A model generated the notes under the pieces. The model was not told the DNA's origin. It ran no database searches and was given only the letters and a program-made list of their open reading frames with translations. DNA of 25,240 nucleotides from JALYRV01 sp035512575 (lineage in GTDB: Bacteria; Acidobacteriota; Vicinamibacteria; Vicinamibacterales; SCN-69-37), in assembly GCA_035512575.1 (NCBI GenBank), contig DATKDT010000106.1:1-25240 (forward strand), read 5' to 3'. Positions 1-7,170 of this stretch are shown here, in pieces. The translations under genes and the position numbers were made by a program. Each line of letters opens with the position of its first letter. The first letter of the stretch is position 1.

Positions 1-2469
1 CACACGTTCTTCGAGATGCTCGGCAACTTCTCGTTCGGCGACTATTTCAAGGCCGACGCGATTCCGTTTGCGTGGCAGCTGCTGACCGATGTCTGGAAGC
101 TCGATTCCGCGCGGCTCTATCCGAGCATCTTCAAGGGCGAGGGCGGCATCCCGCGCGACGAGGAGGCGTACGAGGCGTGGCTGAAGCTCGTGCCGGCCGA
201 CCGCATCCACGAGCTCGGCGCCGCCGACAACTTCTGGGCGATGGGCGACACCGGCCCCTGCGGCCGCTGCTCCGAGATCTACTACCGCCGCGACAACGAG
301 GCGTGCGCCGAGGAGGCCGTGGGCGGCGCGTGCCGAGGCCTCGAGTGCTCGTGCGAGCGCTACATCGAGATCTGGAACAACGTGTTCATGGAGTTCGACC
401 GCCAGCCCGACGGCACGCTGAAGCCGCTGCCGGCGCTGTCGGTCGATACCGGCATGGGCCTCGAGCGGGTCACGGCCGTCATCCAGAGCAAACAGTCGAA
501 CTACGACACGGACCTGTTCACGCCGATCCTCGACGCCATCGGGCGCGCGGCCGGCCGCGCCTACACCGCGAGCCCCGAGGGAGGCGACCACCCGGACGTG
601 TCGATGCGCGTGATTGCCGATCACCTGCGCGCGATGACGTTCCTGATTGCCGACGGCGTGCTGCCGTCCAACGAGTGGCGCGGCTACGTGCTGCGCAAGA
701 TCATGCGGCGCGCGATGCGGCACGGCAAGAAACTCGGCATCGCGGAGCCGTTCCTGCACGACCTGGCCGAGACCGTCATCGCGGAAATGGCCGACGCCTA
801 TCCGGAGCTCCGCCGCAACCGCGACACGGTGCTGCGCACGATCCGCTCCGAGGAGGAGCGCTTCGACACGGTGCTCCGCGACGGGCTGCCGAAGCTCGAG
901 GAAGTGATCGACCGCGCGGCGAAGTCGGGCGCGCCCGTGCCGGGCGGCGATCTCTTCCGTTTGTATGACTCGCTCGGCGTGCCGTACGACTTTGCCGAGG
1001 ATCTGGCCGAGCAGCGCGGCCTCGCCGTCGATCGCCAGGGATTCGACGAGGCGATGGAGCTGCAGCGCGAGCGCGCACGCGGCGCCAACGCGTTTGAGAC
1101 GAAGAAGGGCGCGGCGTTTGGATATGCCAGCGCGGAGGAGCGCGCCGCGATCGAAGCGCTGGCCGACGAGTTCGAGGGCTATACCAGCACCACGGTCGAC
1201 GGCGCGCCGATCGTCGCGCTCTTCGACGCAGAGCGCCGGCGCGTGGCCTCGCTCGGCGAAGGCGCGGCGGGCTGGGCCGTCCTCGCGAAGACGCCCTTCT
1301 ACCTCGAGGCGGGCGGCCAGGTGTCGGACGCCGGGCGCCTCGTCCGCGAGGGCCACGCCGAAGCCACGGTCGACGGCCTCGCGCGCGTCGCGCCGCGCGG
1401 TCCGCGCGCGCACCGCGTCACCGTCACACGCGGCGCGCTTGCGGAAGGCGAAACCGTTACCGCCATCGTCGACAGCGACGTCCGCGACGCGACACGGCGC
1501 AACCACACGGCCACACACCTGCTGCACGCCGCGCTGCGCCATGTGCTCGGCACCCACGTGCGGCAGGCCGGCTCGCTCGTGGCGCCGGATCGCCTGCGCT
1601 TCGACTTCACGCACTTCCAGGCGCTCACGCACGACGAGCGCGTCGAGATCGAACGCCTCGTCAACGCGCAGATCTTCCGTAACACGCAGGTGTCAACGGA
1701 AGTGCGCGCCACCGAAGACGCGATGGCCGCGGGCGCCATGGCGCTGTTCGGCGAGAAGTACGGCGACACGGTACGCGTGGTCTCCATTCCCGGCTACAGC
1801 ATGGAGCTGTGCGGCGGCACGCACGTGCGCGCCACGGGCGACATCGGCTTCTTTGCCATCACGCAGGAAAGCGGCGTCGCGGCCGGCGTGCGGCGCGTCG
1901 AGGCGCTCACCGGCGACGGCGCCGTGCGGCACTATCAGGCAAAGATGGCCGCGCTCGCGCGTCTCGCCGCCGCTGCGGGCACGGCCGAAGATCAGGCGGC
2001 GGATGCCGTGGCAAAACTGCGCGACGATTTGAAGCGCTTCACGCGCGAGAACGAACAGCTGCGCATGAAGGTCGCGATGGGCAGCGGCGCGGGCGCGTCC
2101 GCCGGCGGTGGCGAGCGCGACGAGGTGATCGAGGCGGGCGGCACGAAGCTGATCGCGCGGCGCGTCGAAGGGCTCGACAAGACCGGACTGCGAGCCATGT
2201 CCGATCAGCTTCGCGACCGGCTGAAGAGCGGCATCGTCGTGCTCGGCGCGGAACAGGACGGCAAAGCGCTGTTCGTTGTCGGCGTCACGAAGGACCTGAC
2301 CGACCGCTTCCACGCGGGCAACATCGTCAAGGAGCTGGCGCCCATCGTCGGCGGCAAGGGCGGCGGCCGTGCTGACTTCGCCGAGGCGGGCGGCAAGGAT
2401 CCTGCGGCGCTGGACGCGCTGCTGGCAAAGGCCCGCGAGCTCATCGCTGCAAAGAAACAATTTTTGTAA
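1..2469 (+). CDS. alaS: Alanyl-tRNA synthetase, 5' end cut by window edge
   Basis: This enzyme charges tRNA-Ala with alanine in the cytoplasm and edits mischarged Ser and Gly. The open frame runs in from base 1, so the first ATG at 16 is internal; roughly the first 70 residues of a usual ~875-residue protein lie outside. Class II core motifs are visible, including NNVFMEFDR and DTGMGLERV. The editing-domain zinc site is HTATH (fragment residue ~502) together with CGGTH (~604). The C-terminal C-Ala/DHHA1 region ends with the glycine-rich GGKGGGRADFAEAGG stretch. A Cys-rich insertion at fragment residues 87-118 has six cysteines (C87, C90, C102, C111, C116, C118), which could bind a structural metal. 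I recall similar insertions in AlaRS of Acidobacteria and Deltaproteobacteria but cannot check here. Identification is secure. Confidence 0.97.
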   Translation, partial: HTFFEMLGNFSFGDYFKADAIPFAWQLLTDVWKLDSARLYPSIFKGEGGIPRDEEAYEAWLKLVPADRIHELGAADNFWAMGDTGPCGRCSEIYYRRDNEACAEEAVGGACRGLECSCERYIEIWNNVFMEFDRQPDGTLKPLPALSVDTGMGLERVTAVIQSKQSNYDTDLFTPILDAIGRAAGRAYTASPEGGDHPDVSMRVIADHLRAMTFLIADGVLPSNEWRGYVLRKIMRRAMRHGKKLGIAEPFLHDLAETVIAEMADAYPELRRNRDTVLRTIRSEEERFDTVLRDGLPKLEEVIDRAAKSGAPVPGGDLFRLYDSLGVPYDFAEDLAEQRGLAVDRQGFDEAMELQRERARGANAFETKKGAAFGYASAEERAAIEALADEFEGYTSTTVDGAPIVALFDAERRRVASLGEGAAGWAVLAKTPFYLEAGGQVSDAGRLVREGHAEATVDGLARVAPRGPRAHRVTVTRGALAEGETVTAIVDSDVRDATRRNHTATHLLHAALRHVLGTHVRQAGSLVAPDRLRFDFTHFQALTHDERVEIERLVNAQIFRNTQVSTEVRATEDAMAAGAMALFGEKYGDTVRVVSIPGYSMELCGGTHVRATGDIGFFAITQESGVAAGVRRVEALTGDGAVRHYQAKMAALARLAAAAGTAEDQAADAVAKLRDDLKRFTRENEQLRMKVAMGSGAGASAGGGERDEVIEAGGTKLIARRVEGLDKTGLRAMSDQLRDRLKSGIVVLGAEQDGKALFVVGVTKDLTDRFHAGNIVKELAPIVGGKGGGRADFAEAGGKDPAALDALLAKARELIAAKKQFL

Positions 2470-2495
2470 TCGGCCGGCGAAATCCGTCGGCCGAT
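2469..2495 (+). terminator. Possible weak terminator hairpin after alaS
   Basis: An 8-bp perfect inverted repeat (ATCGGCCG at 2469-2476, CGGCCGAT at 2488-2495) with an 11-nt loop begins at the last base of the alaS stop codon. No T-run follows, so it may act as a processing or 3'-end stability hairpin rather than an intrinsic terminator. Confidence 0.35.
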
Positions 2496-2510
2496 CCTCT
2501 AACCCCGGCT

Positions 2511-2600
2511 ATGGAACAGGCCTGTTTCGGCCGATAAGACCGGGTACGCCTGTTGCCCTTGCAGTCGTGGGCATGTCGCCCCTAAACTAGGGCCTCCAAA
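2511..2600 (+). other. Dyad-rich leader upstream of the lytic transglycosylase
   Basis: The 140-nt spacer contains a perfect 12-bp palindrome (AACAGGCCTGTT, 2515-2526). A further GCCTGTT copy at 2548-2554 can pair with AACAGGC at 2515-2521, giving mutually exclusive foldings. A CCCTA-AAC-TAGGG hairpin lies at about 2580-2592, close to the start codon. I could not match it to a known riboswitch consensus. It may be a structured 5' leader or an operator. Confidence 0.3.
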
Positions 2601-2609
2601 AGACTTTTG

Positions 2610-3308
2610 ATGCAGCAGCGCCTCTCCCCGCGCGTTCTCGTGCTCACGGCTGTGGCCGGGCTTCTGCCCGCGCTGGTGCCCGTGGTGTCGGCGCAGTCGC
2701 TGCCGGCGAACTTCTCCTACAGCCGCTCGGAAAACGGCACACCGCTCATCTCCGGCACCGGCTTCGTGACGTCGGCGCCGCCCGTGCGGCGGCCGCGCGC
2801 GACGCAGTTCGACGCGCTCATCACCCAGCACGCCGAGGCGAACGGCCTCAGCCCCGTGCTGGTGCGGGCCGTCATCCAGACCGAGTCGGCCTTCAACCCG
2901 CGCGCCGTCTCGCACGTCGGCGCGATGGGCCTGATGCAGCTGATGCCCGGCACCGCCCGCGAGCTGGGCGTCGTCGATCCCTTCGACCCGGACGACAACA
3001 TCCGCGGCGGCACGAAGTATCTGCGCACGCTGCTCGATCGATTCGACGGAAACGTCGAGTTCGCGCTCGCGGCCTATAACGCTGGCCCTGGCGCGGTCGA
3101 GCGCTACGACGGCATCCCGCCCTACCGCGAGACGCGCAACTACGTCGCGAAGCTCTCGAACATGATCAAGGGCGTGAAGACCATCACGCGCGGCAGCATG
3201 ACGATTTACGAAGTGACCGAAGCTACGCCCGACGGCCGCGAGATCAAGCGCTTCACCGACAAGAAGCCCGACGCGCCGCACAGCATCGTATCCCTCCGGG
3301 CACGCTAG
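2610..3308 (+). CDS. Secreted lytic murein transglycosylase (SLT/GH23)
   Basis: This enzyme cleaves the MurNAc-GlcNAc bond of peptidoglycan non-hydrolytically, forming 1,6-anhydroMurNAc ends, in the periplasm. The N-terminus is a clear Sec signal (residues 1-28, probable cut VSA|QS). The SLT fold covers about residues 65-190. Its three hallmark motifs are the catalytic E92 in QTESAFNPRAVS, GLMQLMPGTA, and AAYNAGPGAV. A ~45-residue C-terminal tail of unknown role follows. ATG 2610 is preferred; an in-frame TTG immediately before it (2607) would add one residue. No good Shine-Dalgarno sequence is visible. It is monocistronic or loosely linked to alaS. The specific Slt subfamily (MltC-, Slt70- or MltE-like) cannot be assigned from sequence alone. 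Confidence 0.93.
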   Translation: MQQRLSPRVLVLTAVAGLLPALVPVVSAQSLPANFSYSRSENGTPLISGTGFVTSAPPVRRPRATQFDALITQHAEANGLSPVLVRAVIQTESAFNPRAVSHVGAMGLMQLMPGTARELGVVDPFDPDDNIRGGTKYLRTLLDRFDGNVEFALAAYNAGPGAVERYDGIPPYRETRNYVAKLSNMIKGVKTITRGSMTIYEVTEATPDGREIKRFTDKKPDAPHSIVSLRAR

Positions 3309-3359
3309 ACCGCCGCGCCTGTAAGCCGTCGATCTGCACTCACGCTAGACTTTGTCAGC

Positions 3360-4202
3360 GTGCCGCTGACACCACTCGCCCCCACCGACACCCGTCTGTT
3401 GTTCCGCCACGTCGGCGCGAGCCTTGTCGCGCTGCTGCGCGACCTGCCGGATGACGCATGGACGCGCCCGGCCGTCGGCGCCTGGCAGGTGCGCGACGTC
3501 GTCGCGCACCTCGTGGATGTCGGCCTGCGACGCCTGGCGTTCCATCGCGACCGCCATGTGCCCCCGCCGCCGCCCTTCCCCATCGAGAGCGCTCGCGACT
3601 TCGCGCGCTTCATCAATCAGATCAATGCCGACTGGGTCGGTGCGTCCAGGAGGCTCAGCACGCGCCAGCTCGCCGACTTGTATGACACGACGAGCCACGA
3701 GCTCGCGGATTTCATGGAGTCTCTGCCGTTCGACGCGCCAGGTCTGTTTGGCGTGTCATGGGCGGGCGAGATGGAATCGGCAGGCTGGTTCGACATCGGC
3801 CGCGAATTCACCGAGCAGTGGCACCACCAGGCGCAGATTCGCGAGGCAGCGGGGGCCGAGCCCTTCGCGCAGCCGGAGTGGCTGCGCGCCACGCTGCTCA
3901 TCGCCCTGCGCGGCCTGCCGCACGCGTACCGTAATCACAACGCGCCGGACGGCACGACGCTCACGCTCGACGTGTCGGGGCCATCGGGCGGCACGTGGAC
4001 GCTGGAGCGCGCCGGCGGCGCGTGGCGGCTCATGGACGGCGCGCCCGCGTCTCCGACGGCCCGCGCGGCGATGAGCGACGATGCGGCGTGGCGGCTGCTG
4101 TTCAACGGCCTGCCGCGCGAAGCCGCCCAAGCCGCGATTGCATTGACCGGTGATGAGACGCTGGCCGCGCCGCTGCTGCAGGCGCGGTCGATCGTGATGT
4201 GA
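3360..4202 (+). CDS. DinB / mycothiol-dependent maleylpyruvate isomerase-type protein
   Basis: This is a 280-residue protein of the DinB/MDMPI superfamily of four-helix-bundle metal proteins, many of which are thiol-dependent S-transferases or isomerases. The N-terminal part has the family pattern GAWQVRDVVAHL with a candidate metal ligand H50. EQWHHQ further on gives an E-x3-H pair (E152, H156), matching the His/Glu/His triad of this family. The C-terminal ~80 residues resemble the mixed domain found behind MDMPI_N. Start is GTG 3360. No SD is visible, but a TANNNT box (TAGACT, 3346-3351) ends 8 nt before it, consistent with a leaderless transcript. The 10-mer CACGCTAGAC occurs twice (3301 and 3341), at the previous gene's end and just before this start. 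Substrate is unknown. Confidence 0.75.
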   Translation: MPLTPLAPTDTRLLFRHVGASLVALLRDLPDDAWTRPAVGAWQVRDVVAHLVDVGLRRLAFHRDRHVPPPPPFPIESARDFARFINQINADWVGASRRLSTRQLADLYDTTSHELADFMESLPFDAPGLFGVSWAGEMESAGWFDIGREFTEQWHHQAQIREAAGAEPFAQPEWLRATLLIALRGLPHAYRNHNAPDGTTLTLDVSGPSGGTWTLERAGGAWRLMDGAPASPTARAAMSDDAAWRLLFNGLPREAAQAAIALTGDETLAAPLLQARSIVM

Positions 4203-4210
4203 GCCCGAGC

Positions 4211-4292
4211 GGCCGATACGCGACCCGGTTAGATTTTCTCGGTTGAGTGCGGCGCGAGAACCGGGAGAATCTAACCGGGTCGCGTGTCGGCC
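4211..4292. terminator. 34-bp stem inverted repeat between convergent genes
   Basis: Arms 4211-4244 and 4259-4292 pair over 34 positions without a mismatch around a 14-nt loop. Three of the pairs (4217/4286, 4236/4267, 4239/4264) are G-U only in the plus-strand RNA; in minus-strand RNA they would be A-C mismatches. The right arm overlaps the last codons and stop of the TerB-like gene. It could be a bidirectional terminator or 3' stabiliser, or an aged inverted-repeat insertion. No T-run follows. Confidence 0.7.
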
Positions 4293-4798
4293 TTCAGCAC
4301 CGCCAGATGCTCCCGCACCTCGGCGCGCGCGTGCACGAAATCGGCATGCTCGATCTTGAGCTCGCGCGTGATGCGGCGGATTTCGTTGTCCTCCGCCGTC
4401 GCGACGCTGTCGTCGGCCGCCGACACCGCGAAGAGGCACCGCAGCAGGCCCAGCCGCTGTTCAGGCGTCGACAGCGCCATGAACTCGCGCGTGACGTCGA
4501 GGTTGTGCGTGCCGGCGAACCGGCGCGTGTCGCCGAGCGCGAGATCGACGATGGCGGCCGACTCCTCGTCGCTCAGGTCGGCCTCGCGCTGCACGAGCCG
4601 GTGCATCAGGTCCATCTCGTCGGGCGTGACGCGCGCGTCGACGCCCGCGACGCGCGCCAGCAGATACGCAAACGCGGCGATGTAGCGGGCGCGCTCGGGA
4701 GCGAGCTTCTCGAGCACCCCGGCCGTGCGGTCGAGGACGCCGGGCTCCGCGGTGCCCTCGTCGACGCCAATCCACTTGAGCAGGGCTCTGGCTATCAC
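4271..4798 (-). CDS. TerB-like (tellurite-resistance TerB family) protein
   Basis: This is a 175-residue cytoplasmic all-helical protein resembling the TerB/COG4103 family. Features are FAYLLARVAGVDARVTPDEMDLMHRLV near residue 50, and the second-half repeat RCLFAVSAADDSVATAEDNEIRRITREL. Both carry the acidic G/ADxxVxxxE pattern of TerB metal-binding helices. The function of stand-alone TerB proteins is poorly defined; a link to envelope stress is known for ter operons but is not shown here. Start is GTG 4798, with GAGAAG upstream as a possible SD; the frame stays open further upstream only across the divergent S4 gene, so a longer start is unlikely. The last six codons and stop lie inside the 34-bp stem repeat. 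Confidence 0.7.
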   Translation of the reverse strand: MIARALLKWIGVDEGTAEPGVLDRTAGVLEKLAPERARYIAAFAYLLARVAGVDARVTPDEMDLMHRLVQREADLSDEESAAIVDLALGDTRRFAGTHNLDVTREFMALSTPEQRLGLLRCLFAVSAADDSVATAEDNEIRRITRELKIEHADFVHARAEVREHLAVLKADTRPG

Positions 4799-4813
4799 GG
4801 CTAAGATCTTCTC
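4799..4813. promoter_or_regulatory. 15-bp divergent intergenic region with AAGATCTT palindrome
   Basis: Only 15 bp separate the GTG of the TerB-like gene (minus) from the ATG of the S4 gene (plus). The centre is a perfect 8-bp palindrome, AAGATCTT (4803-4810). On the plus strand TAAGAT (4802-4807) is a TANNNT-type -10 box ending 6 nt before the ATG, as expected for a leaderless mRNA. No good -35 element was found. Confidence 0.4.
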
Positions 4814-5209
4814 ATGAGTGACGACACCGTCCGCCTCGACGTGTGGCTGGACGTCTCGTGCCTCTGCAAGACGCGGTCGGAGGCCCAGCGGGCCTGCGCG
4901 GGCGGCAAGGTCGAGGTCAACGGCGACAACGCCCGGCCCAACCGGCAGGTGCGCGTCGGCGACAAGCTGACGATTACGCGCCCGTTCGGGCGCAAACAGA
5001 CGGTCACGGTGAAGGCTGTCACCGACAGCCACCTGCCGAAAGCCCAGGCGCGGAAGATGTACGACGACACCACGCCGCCGCCCACGCCCGAGGAAGCCGC
5101 CATTCGGCGGGCCGCCCGCGTGAATTTGGCCATCGACCAGGCGACCGGCGACCGCCGCTCCCGCCGCGAGGCCCGAAAGGCCAAGTTCAAGGCCCGGGAA
5201 GAATGGTAG
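4814..5209 (+). CDS. S4-domain RNA-binding protein, Hsp15/HslR-like
   Basis: This 131-residue basic protein begins with an S4 RNA-binding fold (residues ~7-55): VRLDVWLDVSCLCKTRSEAQRACAGGKVEVNGDNARPNRQVRVGDKL has the helix-turn plus VxVNG beta pattern. A Lys/Arg-rich helical tail follows (about 95-131). E. coli Hsp15 binds stalled 50S subunits carrying a nascent peptidyl-tRNA and rescues them; that role is likely but inferred. It lies just upstream of rpsT and next to translation genes. There is no SD before ATG 4814; see the divergent intergenic entry for a leaderless promoter. Confidence 0.85.
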   Translation: MSDDTVRLDVWLDVSCLCKTRSEAQRACAGGKVEVNGDNARPNRQVRVGDKLTITRPFGRKQTVTVKAVTDSHLPKAQARKMYDDTTPPPTPEEAAIRRAARVNLAIDQATGDRRSRREARKAKFKAREEW

Positions 5210-5219
5210 CTGGAGCTTG

Positions 5220-5292
5220 CGCACCGTAGCCCGCTCGGCGGGCGAAGGTGCGTGATAAGATCAGCGGTTTGAGGGGCGGCCAGAAGGCCGCC
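5220..5292 (+). promoter_or_regulatory. rpsT promoter/leader with two hairpins
   Basis: A two-part hairpin (CGCACC 5220-5225 with GGTGCG 5247-5252, enclosing GCCCGC/GCGGGC) is followed by TGATAAGAT (5253-5261), which fits an extended -10 (TGnTAAGAT). A second 7-bp hairpin (GGCGGCC 5275-5281, GGCCGCC 5286-5292, loop AGAA) ends 8 nt before the SD. The first may terminate upstream transcription. The second could take part in S20 autoregulation, which is known in E. coli but is an inference here. Confidence 0.4.
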
Positions 5293-5313
5293 TGAAAGCA
5301 AAGGAATCCAAGT

Positions 5314-5586
5314 TTGGCGAAGCACAAGTCGGCGGTAAAAGCGCACCGCCAGTCCGTTCTCAAGCAGGCGCGCAACCGCGAGCTCCGCTCGCGCCTGCGC
5401 ACCGGCCTCAAGAAGATCCGCACCGCGCTCGACGCGGGCGACACCGATGCGGCCAAGGGCGCCCTCAACGACGCCTTCTCGCTCATCGACAAGATGGCCG
5501 GCAAGGGCATCATCCACGTCAACGCCGCGGGCCGCTACAAGTCGCGGCTGGTGAAGCGCGCGTCGAAGAAGGCGAGCAATAAATAG
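5314..5586 (+). CDS. rpsT: 30S ribosomal protein S20
   Basis: This is a 90-residue, very basic three-helix protein that binds 16S rRNA early in 30S assembly. The N-terminal MAKHKSAVKAHRQS pattern and the VKRAS-type C-terminal motif (here SRLVKRASKK) are typical. The start is TTG at 5314 with SD AAGGA at 5301-5305 (8-nt spacing). E. coli rpsT also uses UUG and is autoregulated, so a weak start here may be functional. The final Asn-Lys codons and the TAG stop lie inside the inverted-repeat element shared with holA. The usual bacterial length is 85-90. Confidence 0.96.
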   Translation: MAKHKSAVKAHRQSVLKQARNRELRSRLRTGLKKIRTALDAGDTDAAKGALNDAFSLIDKMAGKGIIHVNAAGRYKSRLVKRASKKASNK

Positions 5587-5649
5587 GGACAGACCCTATT
5601 TATCTCTCGAACGAACGGCAGATAAATAGGGTCTGTCCCTATTTATTGC
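5576..5649. repeat. REP-like palindrome pair joining the 3' ends of rpsT and holA
   Basis: Two 30-bp arms (5576-5605 and 5620-5649) are perfect reverse complements around a 14-nt loop. Each arm is itself a hairpin: ATAAATAGGG and CCCTATTTAT (10 bp) around ACAGA or TCTGT. The unit therefore resembles a BIME made of two REPs. AT-rich composition contrasts sharply with its surroundings. Each arm starts GC AAT AAA TAG, giving both convergent genes the same Asn-Lys-stop ending. I recall the GGGACAGACCC/GGGTCTGTCCC core as a dispersed motif, sometimes near REP-associated tyrosine transposases; this needs checking. It can also serve as a bidirectional terminator. Confidence 0.85.
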
Positions 5650-6637
5650 ACAATTCGACGACGAGCCGCTCGAGCAGCACGCGCGGCTCGCCCGTCGAGC
5701 TTTTCAGCTCCAGATCGGTCCGCAGCAGCGCGTCCACCGCGGGCCGCACGCGCGCGGGCGCGATCGCGGGCAGCTTCGACCGCACCCACCATCCCAGCTG
5801 CCCAATCATCATCTGCGGCACCGCGCCGCCGTCGAACGCCAGCCCGAGCTGCCGCAGCGCCGTTGCGGCGTCGCCGCGCTGGATGGCATCGGTCACCGCC
5901 CAGTCGTCCTGCGACGTCTCGCTCGAAGCGACTTCGGCCACGTCCTCTCGCGTGATCTTCGCGCGGTCGCCGACATACAGTAGCAGCCGCTCCCAGTCGC
6001 CGCGCAGTGTCGAGATGTCGATGCCCGCGCGCGCCGCCAGCAGCGCCACGCCGGCCGCGTCGATCTGCTTGCCCGCCTCCGCCGCCTGCTTCTTGACCCA
6101 CGCCTGCGCCGCGCGCGCGACCTGCGGCAGATCCCAGCCCTTGACCTCTTTCCCGGCCTTCAGGCCCCAGCACTCGACGATCGCCGCATGCTTGATCAGC
6201 GCCTTCCCCAACTTGCGCGATCGGTCGATGTCATCCGCCACCAGCACCAGCGTCGTCATCGGCTCCGGCTTCGCGACGTAGGCCGTCAGGGCGTCGGACG
6301 CCACCGGCGCCTCCTCCGCTCCCTCCTCTTCCTCGTCGTCCGCCCTCTTGCGCTTCGGCTTCAGCAGCGCGTCGGCGCGCAGCACGACGATGACGCGGCG
6401 ATCGCCGAGCATCGGCAGCATCTTCGCCGCTTCGACGATGTTGAGGGCCGTGGTCGTCTTGTCGGTGCCGTAGAGGCGCTCGACGTTGAACGCGCGCAGC
6501 TCGTCCTCGACCAGTTCGGAGGCGAGCTGCGACAACGCGGACTTCTCCTGGTCGTCGTCGCCGATGATGAGGTAAACGGGCTCGGGCTTGCGCTTGCGGA
6601 TCTGCTGGACGAAGGCGTCGGCCGTGACGGGGGGCAC
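5639..6637 (-). CDS. holA: DNA polymerase III subunit delta
   Basis: Delta is the clamp-loader subunit that opens the beta sliding clamp. The 332-residue protein shows the family's PVYLIIGDDDQEKSALSQL N-terminus (AAA+-like fold without a working P-loop), LPMLGDRRVIVVLRADALL, TTLVLVADDIDRSRKLGKAL, and a C-terminal ATALRQLGLAFDGGAVPQMMIGQLGWWVRSKLP helical collar. A charged insert (about residues 92-108, KPKRKRADDEEEEGAEEAP) probably forms a surface loop. Start is GTG 6637, 5 nt after the lptE stop and without an obvious SD, so translation is probably coupled. The order leuS-lptE-holA is common in bacteria. The stop lies inside the repeat shared with rpsT. Confidence 0.9.
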   Translation of the reverse strand: MPPVTADAFVQQIRKRKPEPVYLIIGDDDQEKSALSQLASELVEDELRAFNVERLYGTDKTTTALNIVEAAKMLPMLGDRRVIVVLRADALLKPKRKRADDEEEEGAEEAPVASDALTAYVAKPEPMTTLVLVADDIDRSRKLGKALIKHAAIVECWGLKAGKEVKGWDLPQVARAAQAWVKKQAAEAGKQIDAAGVALLAARAGIDISTLRGDWERLLLYVGDRAKITREDVAEVASSETSQDDWAVTDAIQRGDAATALRQLGLAFDGGAVPQMMIGQLGWWVRSKLPAIAPARVRPAVDALLRTDLELKSSTGEPRVLLERLVVELCNK

Positions 6638-6642
6638 GTCGG

Positions 6643-7170
6643 TTAGAAGGCTTCCAGCATGGCGCTGACGACCGTACGGGCGAAGTCGGTGGCGAGACGC
6701 GTGACCGCGTTGGATTCGTTGCCGACGAACGCCGTAACGTCGGCTGCGCTGGCCGCGTTGGTGATCTGGTATTCGTCGCGGAACGACAGCGCCGGATTCG
6801 CCCAGATCTCCTTGCCGGTCTTGAGATCCCTGAACGTCACGCTGGCGGTAATGGTGATGTTGTAGCGCGAGGCCTGCCGGTTCTGGTCGTACGTCGCCGG
6901 CGACAGCAGGACCGAGAGGATCGTGGCCTCGACGAGCGCGTCGACGCCCGCGGCGTCGGGCTGCACGCGGTATTTGCCGCGTCCGATCAGCTCGGTGCGC
7001 ACGCGCTCGGTGATGATCCGGTCGATGTCGAAGGCCGGCGTGGCGTTCTTGAACAGCGGCACGCCAATGACGCGGATGTAGTCCGGCAGCGAGGAGCCGC
7101 GCCCCGCGAGCGCGTAGCCGCAGCTGGAGGTCATGAGCGCGACCATGAGGACGGCGATCGCGCGCTTCAT
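6643..7170 (-). CDS. lptE: LPS-assembly lipoprotein LptE
   Basis: LptE is the outer-membrane lipoprotein that plugs the LptD barrel and takes part in LPS transport to the cell surface. The 175-residue protein has a short lipoprotein signal ending MTSSC with modified C17 (Thr at -3 is slightly off the usual lipobox). The family core is GYALAGRGSSLPDYIRVIGVPLFKN, then a beta-rich LVEATILSVLLSPATYDQNRQASRYNITITASVTFRDLKTGKEIW and a C-terminal helix. Its ATG overlaps the leuS stop in an ATGA, so translation is coupled. Its presence shows a diderm envelope with LPS-type lipids. Confidence 0.88.
   Translation of the reverse strand: MKRAIAVLMVALMTSSCGYALAGRGSSLPDYIRVIGVPLFKNATPAFDIDRIITERVRTELIGRGKYRVQPDAAGVDALVEATILSVLLSPATYDQNRQASRYNITITASVTFRDLKTGKEIWANPALSFRDEYQITNAASAADVTAFVGNESNAVTRLATDFARTVVSAMLEAF

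Noticed and set aside
2511..2609. c-di-GMP (GEMM) or c-di-AMP (ydaO) riboswitch
   Set aside because: The conserved GGCAAAC/CGCAAAGC core of GEMM-I and the ydaO core could not be found.
5576..5649. Simple intrinsic terminator between rpsT and holA
   Set aside because: It may terminate, but the perfect 30-bp symmetry, the nested hairpins and the shared stop codons need more than a terminator to explain them.
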